Notes under the pieces: model-generated
What the model was told of the DNA's origin: nothing
Seen by the model: the letters and a program-made list of their open reading frames with translations, nothing else
Databases searched by the model: none
Made by a program: the position numbers and the translations under genes
Source of the DNA: an uncultured Bacilli bacterium
GTDB lineage: Bacteria; Bacillota_I; Bacilli_A; RF39; UBA660
DNA: 64,000 nucleotides
Direction: 5' to 3'
NCBI GenBank assembly: GCA_934098515.1
Contig: CAKOOK010000001.1
Coordinates: 92,035-156,034, forward strand
Shown here: in pieces, positions 15,987-22,739 of the stretch
Layout of the letters: the number at the start of each line of letters is the position of its first letter
How positions within the stretch are numbered: position 1 is the first letter of the stretch

Positions 15987-16014
15987 TATTTTATGTAAAT
16001 TGGTAGTATTTAGT
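15987..16014 (-). promoter_or_regulatory. Possible sigmaK/sigmaE-type promoter of the CotZ-like gene
   Basis: Minus strand CATAAAATA matches the CATAnnnTA -10 of mother-cell sigma factors, with AC 17 bases upstream. The short consensus in AT-rich DNA makes chance agreement possible. Confidence 0.35.
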
Positions 16015-16064
16015 GATTTTATTTTTTGTTTTATTATAGTATAATATTTTTAGGTGATGAATAT

Positions 16065-16376
16065 ATGTGGTGGCAATATTTAATTATATTTTTTGTATTA
16101 TTAATTATTTCATTTGTAGTTGTTAAACTTAATAAGAAGAATTTTACTTATGAGATAAATAAGTTAGTACAATATTTAGGTGGTAAAGAAAATATTATAG
16201 ATAGTGAAGTTACAATGTCTAGATTAAAGGTTACTTTAAAGGATGTTACTTTAGCAGATAAGGAAGCTATTCAAAGGCTTGGTGCTAAGGGAATTGTAGA
16301 AATTGATAATCAGCTTAAGATAATATTTGGGCCGAATGCTAAAACATTAAAAAAATACATTAGTGAAATGAAGTAG
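16065..16376 (+). CDS. Membrane-anchored PTS EIIB-like domain protein lacking the phospho-cysteine
   Basis: 103 residues from the ATG at 16065, 6 bases behind AGGTGAT; an upstream in-frame ATG at 16026 lacks a site. A single N-terminal helix (residues 5-23) precedes a glucose-type EIIB domain: YLGGKENIIDSEVTMSRLKVTLKD aligns with the usual GGKENI..ACITRLRV segment, but the phosphorylated cysteine is replaced (here T in EVTMSRL). It cannot carry phosphate in the standard way. Similar stand-alone proteins occur in Bacilli. The role is unknown; sensing or scaffolding is a guess. It is monocistronic and ends in a bidirectional terminator overlapping its last codons. Confidence 0.7.
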   Translation: MWWQYLIIFFVLLIISFVVVKLNKKNFTYEINKLVQYLGGKENIIDSEVTMSRLKVTLKDVTLADKEAIQRLGAKGIVEIDNQLKIIFGPNAKTLKKYISEMK

Positions 16377-16391
16377 CTAATGTATTTTTAT
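16353..16391. terminator. Bidirectional terminator between the EIIB-like gene and the prepilin gene
   Basis: AAATACATTAG and CTAATGTATTT form a perfect 11-pair stem, flanked by A-rich DNA on one side and T-rich on the other. Confidence 0.75.
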
Positions 16392-16394
16392 TTA

Positions 16395-16892
16395 TTATGG
16401 TCGCTCATTTTTGTATGGTTCATGGCACACGTTTTTTGAGTTTAAATCTAGAGATGCAGTTACTGTTTTGTATGTTGCATCTAGAGTTATGTTAATGTCT
16501 AAGCAGTCCATGCACATATTTTTATCTAATGGATTATAGATGCTGCATGATTTTTTTTGAGAAGTCCCTTCATCTTTGTTTTCTTTTTTTAGGTCTCCAG
16601 AGTCAATTAGGTCGGCAATGTTTAAAACAAATTTGTATTTACATTTGTTGTTTGTACACTCACAGTAAGTGTTATTTGCAGTACATGCACCAAAGTAGCT
16701 TTTGTATTTATTTGAGTTGTTTTGAACATGAACGATTGCGGCGTTTTCGATGCTTTCAATTTTAGCGTTTAGGGCTTTTTCGTTCATTCGATCACGCATT
16801 TTAAAAATTCCGGGAATAGCGATTACCATTACTAATGAGATTAGTACAAGTACTGCTAAAAGTTCTACTAGGGTAAATCCTTTATTTTTCAT
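16395..16892 (-). CDS. Type IV prepilin (ComGC/PilA-like)
   Basis: 165 residues. The N-terminus MKNKGFTLVELLAVLVLIS is a type IV prepilin leader: cleavage after Gly5, N-methyl-Phe6 and Glu10 (position 5 of the mature pilin), then the hydrophobic helix. The C-terminal domain has nine cysteines. The segment NIADLIDSGDLKK resembles the ectodomain core of the proteins at 29085-30203 and 30225-30983. It is the last gene of pilC-prepilin peptidase-pilin, 9 bases after the peptidase gene. It probably forms a thin pilus for DNA uptake, adhesion or secretion. Confidence 0.85.
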   Translation of the reverse strand: MKNKGFTLVELLAVLVLISLVMVIAIPGIFKMRDRMNEKALNAKIESIENAAIVHVQNNSNKYKSYFGACTANNTYCECTNNKCKYKFVLNIADLIDSGDLKKENKDEGTSQKKSCSIYNPLDKNMCMDCLDINITLDATYKTVTASLDLNSKNVCHEPYKNERP

Positions 16893-16901
16893 AGTTCCTC
16901 C

Positions 16902-17657
16902 TTATAGGCCTAGTAAGGCGTTTATAAATATGTTTGCTAAATCAGCATTAAAGTATAGTAGTAACATGCTTGTTACTAGGAATGGCCCAAATGGTAGCAT
17001 TCCTTCTTCTCCTTTAACACTAATATACATAGCGTATGGAAATGCTAGAAATGATGCTAAGATGATATAGAATATTCCTAGGACTGGGCCTAGAGTAAGT
17101 CCAGCGATGAATGATAGTTTAATGTCCCCTCCACCTAGAGATTCTTTTTTAAATAAGAAGTTTCCAAGCAACATTAATAAATATACGATAATAAATATTA
17201 ATAAACCAGATAAAATACTATATATGCCTTCTTTTAGTCCAAGACTAATAATTTTAATGATGGTGATAAGAATACCTGATATTATTAATGGACTATCATT
17301 TATGATCATGTATTTAGAGTCACTTACAAAGATAATTGATACTAAACTTGATATGATTATGGCAATAGCAAATTCGTAAGTTAAGCCAAAGATTATATAA
17401 CTAGCAGTAAAGAGAACTCCTGTTAAAAGCTCGATGGCTGGATAGATAAATGATATCTTTTGTTTGCATTTTTTACATTTTCCTTTTAAGAATATGAAAG
17501 ACAATACAGGGATGTTTTCATACCAAGATAGTTTATGATTACATTTTGGGCAGTGACTTCCTGGTTTAATGATTGATTCACCCTCTGGAAGTCTTAGTCC
17601 AACTACGTTATAAAAAGAGCCAAATATAAGGCCTATTATAAAGATTAATATTCCCAT
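16902..17657 (-). CDS. Prepilin peptidase (PilD/ComC family)
   Basis: 251 residues, polytopic aspartic peptidase that cleaves and N-methylates prepilins. The N-terminal part has the zinc-type cysteine pairs C36-C39 and C61-C64 around WYENIPVLSF; catalytic aspartates are D113 (VSDSKYMI) and D178 in GGGD. About seven hydrophobic segments follow. Length (about 250) equals that of ComC/PilD. It lies between pilC and the pilin gene with short gaps (7 and 9 bases), so all three are one operon. It may also process the Flp-like and TadE-like proteins near 4 kb. Confidence 0.92.
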   Translation of the reverse strand: MGILIFIIGLIFGSFYNVVGLRLPEGESIIKPGSHCPKCNHKLSWYENIPVLSFIFLKGKCKKCKQKISFIYPAIELLTGVLFTASYIIFGLTYEFAIAIIISSLVSIIFVSDSKYMIINDSPLIISGILITIIKIISLGLKEGIYSILSGLLIFIIVYLLMLLGNFLFKKESLGGGDIKLSFIAGLTLGPVLGIFYIILASFLAFPYAMYISVKGEEGMLPFGPFLVTSMLLLYFNADLANIFINALLGL

Positions 17658-17664
17658 GGTGCAC

Positions 17665-19308
17665 CTACTTAATTTGACTGTAAAGGCTGAACATTGGTAA
17701 GATGACAGCTAGAACGATACCACCTACTACTACAGCTAGGAAGATAATCATTACTGGTTCGATGAAGTTTTTCATGTTGTTGATGATTGTTTTGTGTTCT
17801 GTTTGGTAGTAGTCTGCTACTTTACTCATCATTGCGGCTAGTTCACCAGTGGATTCTCCAGTTACAATCATGTAGTATGCTACTTCGGGGACAGCCCATT
17901 GGTCTTTGAATGATGTGCTTATTTTTTCTCCTTTGGCGATGTTGTTTACTGTTTTAAACATAATTTCTTTGTATACTTCATTAGTTGTTATTTCACTTAA
18001 AAGGTTAATGCTCTCAGTGATAAAGACGTTGTTTTTTAGTAGTGATGCAAAGGTTTTAGCAAAGATATTCATTTCTTTATAAATGATTATTTTACCAAAG
18101 ATAGGTATTTTCATAGCAAATATTTGGAAGTTTTTTCTAAATGATTTTACTTTTTTGTATAGGACGATAATGATTGAGATTATTATTACTAAGCCACCTA
18201 TGATTAGGGCAAAGTTAGTGTCAAAGAATTTACTTAGGTTTAGTATCCATAGTGTATAACCATTAAGAGTTGCTCCTGTTGATGAGTATACGTCTTCAAA
18301 TTGGGGGATAACGTATAGCATGATGAAGACAATGACTGCAATGGAAAAGACTGATATGATTGCTGGATAACTCATGGCGTTTATCATGGCTTTTCTGGTG
18401 TTTTCTAGTTCTGTATAGTAGTCTGCCAAGTCATCTAGGGTTTCTTCTAGTTCGCCTGTTGCTTCAGCGGCTTTGACCATACTTATAAGTAATGCTGGAA
18501 ATGAGTTTCTTTGTTTTTCTAAGGAGCTTGAGAAAGATTCTCCTAGAGTAAGGTTGTAAATTATTGAATCAAAGACTTTTTTCTTTCTTGGGTTTTTACT
18601 CATTTGTTTACCTAGGATGCGCATTGAGTCAGTTAAAGTTATTCCGGCTTTTAGATAAGTAGATAACTGAGTTAACCAGAATATTAGATCTTTGTTTTTG
18701 AAACGGAAATTATTAAATTCTGAAGGGCCATAAAAAAGTTCAATATATTTGCTTGTTTCAATTGAAAGAACGGTGTAACCTTCACTAGTTAGGTATGTGT
18801 ATACTTCCATTTTAGAGTATGCGTAGAAGGTGTTTATTACTTTTTTGCCTGAACTATCTAAAGCAACATATTTATAAGTTAATGGCTTTTCACTTCTTTC
18901 AGTGTCTGTTTGAAGGGCAGCTATTAGATTTTTATTTTGGGCTAGTTCTTTTTCTTTTTGTTTTTTTACAAAAGAAAGATTGTTATAGAATTTGTTCCAT
19001 TTGTCGCCTAGAGTTTCTGTGTATTCCATTTTGTATGGGTCATCGTTTTTTACTTCTTTTTTTTCTTCGCCTTTGAATGCAGATGTGCCACTATCTAGGT
19101 TTACTGCTTCTTCAACCATTTCTTTAACTCCCGAATTTTTTCTGGCATTTTCTTCATATTTGCTATATGCTTTGTCCCCTATTTTGTTAAATATAAAGAT
19201 AAATGGGTATAGTAAAGCGTAAAGTGTGTAATAGATTCCAAGTACTTCATATTTTAGGAGATTTATGGGAAATAACAAGATTTTAATTATTGGGCTTTGC
19301 TTTTTCAT
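17665..19308 (-). CDS. Type IV pilus assembly inner-membrane protein PilC/GspF/ComGB
   Basis: 547 residues, longer than the usual 350-420 because of an N-terminal extension (1-150) with a hydrophobic segment at about 10-40 and a charged linker. After it comes the standard GspF N-terminal beta unit (YVALDSSGKKV, near 150) and two T2SSF domains (about 205-330 and 405-530), each with a hydrophobic core and the GESFSSSLEKQ / GEKISTSFK motif. GspF anchors the pilus motor in the membrane. The motor ATPase (PilB/ComGA) is not encoded here. The first gene of the operon, behind an AGGAGGTC site. Confidence 0.88.
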   Translation of the reverse strand: MKKQSPIIKILLFPINLLKYEVLGIYYTLYALLYPFIFIFNKIGDKAYSKYEENARKNSGVKEMVEEAVNLDSGTSAFKGEEKKEVKNDDPYKMEYTETLGDKWNKFYNNLSFVKKQKEKELAQNKNLIAALQTDTERSEKPLTYKYVALDSSGKKVINTFYAYSKMEVYTYLTSEGYTVLSIETSKYIELFYGPSEFNNFRFKNKDLIFWLTQLSTYLKAGITLTDSMRILGKQMSKNPRKKKVFDSIIYNLTLGESFSSSLEKQRNSFPALLISMVKAAEATGELEETLDDLADYYTELENTRKAMINAMSYPAIISVFSIAVIVFIMLYVIPQFEDVYSSTGATLNGYTLWILNLSKFFDTNFALIIGGLVIIISIIIVLYKKVKSFRKNFQIFAMKIPIFGKIIIYKEMNIFAKTFASLLKNNVFITESINLLSEITTNEVYKEIMFKTVNNIAKGEKISTSFKDQWAVPEVAYYMIVTGESTGELAAMMSKVADYYQTEHKTIINNMKNFIEPVMIIFLAVVVGGIVLAVILPMFSLYSQIK

Positions 19309-19334
19309 TTGACCTCCTAATTTATTCTAAATGT

Positions 19335-19362
19335 ATTATAGCATAGTTTTTTAAGTTGTTAA
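19335..19362 (-). promoter_or_regulatory. Promoter of the pilC-prepilin peptidase-pilin operon
   Basis: Minus strand TTAACA, 16 bases, TATAAT with a TGn extension (TGCTATAAT), 27 bases before the pilC start. Confidence 0.65.
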
Positions 19363-19404
19363 AGTAAAAAGAATTGCTTGCATAAATTATATTAGGTGAT
19401 GTGT

Positions 19405-19680
19405 GTGTTTGGTAATAGTTTTGTGAGGGTTCTTCCATGGATTAGTAAGGGACTTAATGTTGCTAAGAATGTTATTCCACTTTATGAGGGAGCTAAACCG
19501 GTTATTAGTGGTGCTAAGAAGTTTTTAAATAGATTTAATAATCAAGGTGTTAGTGTTAATGGAAATGCAATATCTAAAGAAAGGATTATTATTGATTATC
19601 CTAGGGATAAAAAAGTTATAAAGCATGTTAAAAGTGAGCCAGTAAAAAAAACTTTGGGTGGTCCAAAGTTCTTTATTTAA
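19405..19680 (+). CDS. Small protein resembling VrrA/YqfQ family
   Basis: 91 residues from GTG at 19405 (AGGTGAT 4 bases upstream); ATG at 19399 is the alternative. The segment VRVLPWISKGLNVAKNVIPLYEGAKPVISGAKKFLNRF recalls the repeated GLxxxxNxxPxxxxxKPxxxxAKxxxK pattern of Bacillus YqfQ/VrrA proteins, which are spore-related. The remainder is basic with no membrane helix. It is transcribed divergently from the pilus operon and its 3' end overlaps the phosphomutase gene by 8 bases. The family assignment is weak, resting on a remembered pattern. Confidence 0.4.
   Translation: MFGNSFVRVLPWISKGLNVAKNVIPLYEGAKPVISGAKKFLNRFNNQGVSVNGNAISKERIIIDYPRDKKVIKHVKSEPVKKTLGGPKFFI
19643..19670 (-). terminator. 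Terminator of the phosphomutase gene, inside the 3' end of the convergent small gene
   Basis: Minus strand AACTTTGG-ACCAC-CCAAAGTT with seven T after it; on the plus strand the same palindrome is followed by a weaker T-rich stretch. Confidence 0.75.
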
Positions 19681-21022
19681 GTTCTTTTTCAATTATATCC
19701 ATATATTCTTTTTGTCTTGATTCTAGCGTATTTTGATCTTTGGCTTCAAATCTTAGAGTTATCATTGGGCCAGTGTTTGAGCATCTTACTAGAGCAAAGC
19801 CATCTGTGTAGTTTACACGTACTCCGTCTGATGTATTGCAGTTGTAATTTTTATCTAGTGCATATTTTTTTACTTTTTCAACTATTTCCCATTTTTTATC
19901 GTCTGGAGCGTTTAGTCTTATTTCGGGAGTGCTTACATATTTGGTAAATCCGTCAAGAAGGTTATCTGCTTTAATGCCTTTATTCATTAGAAGTTCTGCT
20001 GTTCTTAGACCGGCATATAAGCCGTCGTCATAACCATAGTATTTATCTCTAAAGAAGATGTGGCCAGAAAATTCTCCACCGACTAGGGCATCTTCATCAT
20101 GGGTTACTGATTCAATATAGGCAGAGCCATTTTTTACCATTAGGGGTACTGCCCCGATTTTTTTTAGTTCTTCTTCTAGGGCACATGAGCATTTAACGTC
20201 TAAGATAACTTTTTTCTTGTCAGTGTTTGGGATGATTTCTCTAGCAAAAATGCCGATTAAAAGGTCTGTACCAATAGTGGTTCCGGTGTTTGTGACGATA
20301 CCTACTCTGTCTGCATCTCCATCAATACCGATACCTAAATCGTAATTACGAGTGCGAACTACCGATTTTAACCATTTTAGATTGTTTTCATCGTTAGGAT
20401 CGGGATTATGAATTGGAAATGAGCCATCACTGTCACAGTTTAGGAAGGTTACTTCTTGAAATAGTTTAGAGTAAAGCTCTTTTACAATAATAGATGCAGT
20501 ACCATTGCCACAATCTACTACTACTTTTTGTTTTATTTTAGGAAATTTGTCTAGTAGCATGTTTAGGTATTCTTCTTTTATATTGTCTTCCTTAATAGTT
20601 CCTGAACCTGATGTGAATTCTTCTGTTTTAATTAAATTATAGATTTCTTCTAGGTGCTCTCTTCTTAAATGAAGGTAGTCTTTACCAAATATTTTAAAGC
20701 CGTTGTCTTCTTTTGGGTTATGGCTTGCAGTAATCATGATGCCATTTTGCTCTTTTCTAGTTATGCAGGCGTAATTTAACATGGGTGTTGTTACTAGGCC
20801 AATATCAGTTATGTTTATGCCAGTACTTAATAGTCCTTCGATAAGACCAGAATTTAGTTCTTCACTGCTAAGTCTATTGTCATGGCCAATTATACAGGAG
20901 TCTTCATCATGGCTTTTTAAGTATGTTCCGCACGCTTTACCTACTCTTATAGCAATTTCTTTGTTAATATCTTGTGGATAAGTTCCCCTTATATCGTTTT
21001 CTCTTAATATATTGTAGTTCAT
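19673..21022 (-). CDS. Phosphomannomutase/phosphoglucomutase
   Basis: 449 residues. It interconverts hexose 1- and 6-phosphates for cell-wall and polysaccharide sugar nucleotides. The phosphoserine loop is MITASHNP (Ser100) and the metal loop DGDADR (about 236-241). The sugar loop is GGEFSGHIFF and the phosphate loop lies in the C-terminus. The form DNGFKIFG after the serine loop favours PMM/PGM over GlmM. Start codon behind AGGTGAG. It is single-gene with its own terminator. Specificity between mannose and glucose cannot be read from sequence. Confidence 0.9.
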   Translation of the reverse strand: MNYNILRENDIRGTYPQDINKEIAIRVGKACGTYLKSHDEDSCIIGHDNRLSSEELNSGLIEGLLSTGINITDIGLVTTPMLNYACITRKEQNGIMITASHNPKEDNGFKIFGKDYLHLRREHLEEIYNLIKTEEFTSGSGTIKEDNIKEEYLNMLLDKFPKIKQKVVVDCGNGTASIIVKELYSKLFQEVTFLNCDSDGSFPIHNPDPNDENNLKWLKSVVRTRNYDLGIGIDGDADRVGIVTNTGTTIGTDLLIGIFAREIIPNTDKKKVILDVKCSCALEEELKKIGAVPLMVKNGSAYIESVTHDEDALVGGEFSGHIFFRDKYYGYDDGLYAGLRTAELLMNKGIKADNLLDGFTKYVSTPEIRLNAPDDKKWEIVEKVKKYALDKNYNCNTSDGVRVNYTDGFALVRCSNTGPMITLRFEAKDQNTLESRQKEYMDIIEKELK

Positions 21023-21047
21023 AGTCTCACCTATTTTAATTATATAA

Positions 21048-21085
21048 TAAAAAAAGAGTAATTTTTAGTTTTTGTTACTCTTTTT
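21048..21085 (-). terminator. Terminator of gpmI
   Basis: Minus strand AAAGAGTAA pairs with TTACTCTTT across a T/A loop, followed by a run of T. Confidence 0.75.
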
Positions 21086-21093
21086 CTTTTATT

Positions 21094-22611
21094 TTACACA
21101 TCTTCTAAGATTAGGTCTTTGCTTTCTTTCATTTCTTTGGGGATTGCTATATCCATATATTTAAGAATTGTTGGAGCAATGTTTGTTAGGTCACCTTTTT
21201 CCTTTAAGGTTATTTTTTTATCTAAAAGAATGAATGGAACTGGACTTGTTGTATGGGTTGTTACTATTTCGCCATTATCATCTATCATGATATCACAGTT
21301 TCCGTGGTCAGCAGTAATCATTACTGTGTAGAAGTTATCTTTAGCTGATTCTACGACTGTTTGCAAGATTTTGTCTAGTGCACTAAGGCTGGTTACTGTT
21401 GCATCCATATTACCAGTATGACCTAACATGTCTGGATTTGCATAGTTTACTAGGATAAAGTCAAAGTCGTTTTCTAAGCATTTTTTTATTTGTTTAGTTA
21501 CGTCGATTGCACTCATAAGTGGGGTTTCATCATAGGTTGCAACGTTTGGACTTGGTATAAGATAGTTTGTACACATTGGAAATTTCTTGCTCTTTTCGGC
21601 ATTAAAGAAGTATGTTACATGATTATATTTTTCAGTTTCTGCTACTCTTGCTTGAGAAAGTTTTAGATCTGAGAAATACTCACCTATTGGGTATAAGTTA
21701 TCTGGATTAGCAAGGATGAAGAAGTGCTTGACGTTTACGACATCGTCTTGTTTGAACATCATGTATGATTTAAAGTTAGATAAATTTTTAGTTTTAAATT
21801 CTTTAAAGTCCGGATTATTTATGGCATTTAGAATTTGTCTTGCTCTATCTGGTCTAAAGTTAAGCCATAAAAGAGCATCATTATCGTTTATTGGATTTTT
21901 ACCATTTACGAGCATTGGTGGTAGAAATTCGTCAGTTATATTTTTTCTATATAGGTTATTTATGGCAGTTTCATAGTTTAGGATGTTAAAACCTACGCCA
22001 TTTATTACTAAGTTATAATATTTTTCTGTCCTATCCCATTTGTTGTCTCTATCCATAGCATAGTATCTACCACAGATTGAACCGATGATGCCATTATTTT
22101 CTTTTAGAACTTCTTCCATTTGTTTTAGGTATTTAACGCTCGTTTTTCTTCCGGTGTCTCTTCCATCAGTTATGGCGTGGAATACTATTTTTTTTATACC
22201 TTTTTCTTTTAAAAGAGGGATAAGTTTTAGCATATAGGTTATACTACTATGGACACCACCATCAGATAGTAAGCCCATTAAGTGTAGAGTTCCACCAGTT
22301 GTTTCTAAGTGAGATATCATATCATTAAAGTTTTCGTTGTTTAGAATTTCTCTATTTTCAATATTTTCGTTAATGATAGTTATTTTTTGTTTTATTTTTT
22401 TGCCTAGACCAATTACTTCATGGCAAACTTCAGAGTTACCGAATTGTCCTTTTGGAAGGCCTACTGCTTCGCCTGATGATTCTAGGGTGCTATGAGGATA
22501 TTCTTCCCATAGTTTATTAAAGTACGTCATGTTTGCTTTTTTTACAGCATTTCCATGTTCGTCTTCTCTTAAGCCAAAGCCATCTAATATAATTAAAAGT
22601 ATTTTTTTCAT
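21094..22611 (-). CDS. gpmI: 2,3-bisphosphoglycerate-independent phosphoglycerate mutase
   Basis: 505 residues, glycolytic interconversion of 3- and 2-phosphoglycerate with two Mn ions. The N-terminal metal Asp is D10 in LDGFG; the phospho-Ser60 lies in GQFGNSEVCHEVIGLG (usually GNSEVGHLNIGAG, so the loop is variant). HAITDGRDTGRKTS and ITADHGNCDIM are the other metal and substrate sites. Length is that of B. subtilis GpmI (511). Start behind GAAGGTGA. It is divergent from clpB with the CIRCE element between them; no other gpm gene is in view. Confidence 0.92.
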   Translation of the reverse strand: MKKILLIILDGFGLREDEHGNAVKKANMTYFNKLWEEYPHSTLESSGEAVGLPKGQFGNSEVCHEVIGLGKKIKQKITIINENIENREILNNENFNDMISHLETTGGTLHLMGLLSDGGVHSSITYMLKLIPLLKEKGIKKIVFHAITDGRDTGRKTSVKYLKQMEEVLKENNGIIGSICGRYYAMDRDNKWDRTEKYYNLVINGVGFNILNYETAINNLYRKNITDEFLPPMLVNGKNPINDNDALLWLNFRPDRARQILNAINNPDFKEFKTKNLSNFKSYMMFKQDDVVNVKHFFILANPDNLYPIGEYFSDLKLSQARVAETEKYNHVTYFFNAEKSKKFPMCTNYLIPSPNVATYDETPLMSAIDVTKQIKKCLENDFDFILVNYANPDMLGHTGNMDATVTSLSALDKILQTVVESAKDNFYTVMITADHGNCDIMIDDNGEIVTTHTTSPVPFILLDKKITLKEKGDLTNIAPTILKYMDIAIPKEMKESKDLILEDV

Positions 22612-22667
22612 ATTGTCACCTTCTTTATTATTTTATCATAATATTTTTTAAAAAAACATATATTTTT

Positions 22668-22694
22668 TTAGCACTCTCTATTGACAGGTGCTAA
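22668..22694 (+). promoter_or_regulatory. CIRCE operator (HrcA binding site) of clpB
   Basis: TTAGCACTC, nine bases, AGGTGCTAA: the first half is perfect, the second differs from GAGTGCTAA at its first two positions. It overlaps the -35 of the clpB promoter, the usual geometry for HrcA repression. Confidence 0.85.
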
Positions 22695-22708
22695 TTATGG
22701 AGTATAAT
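22681..22708 (+). promoter_or_regulatory. clpB promoter
   Basis: TTGACA, 16 bases, TATAAT. The -35 lies inside the CIRCE second half and its spacer, so HrcA binding would block it. Confidence 0.8.
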
Positions 22709-22739
22709 ATTAAATGTAAACTTGATTGGAGGGGTGAAT

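Noticed and set aside
19673..21022. Calling this gene glmM
   Set aside because: The serine loop TASHNPKEDNGFKIF fits the phosphomannomutase/phosphoglucomutase group better, and cdaA-cdaR are not adjacent.
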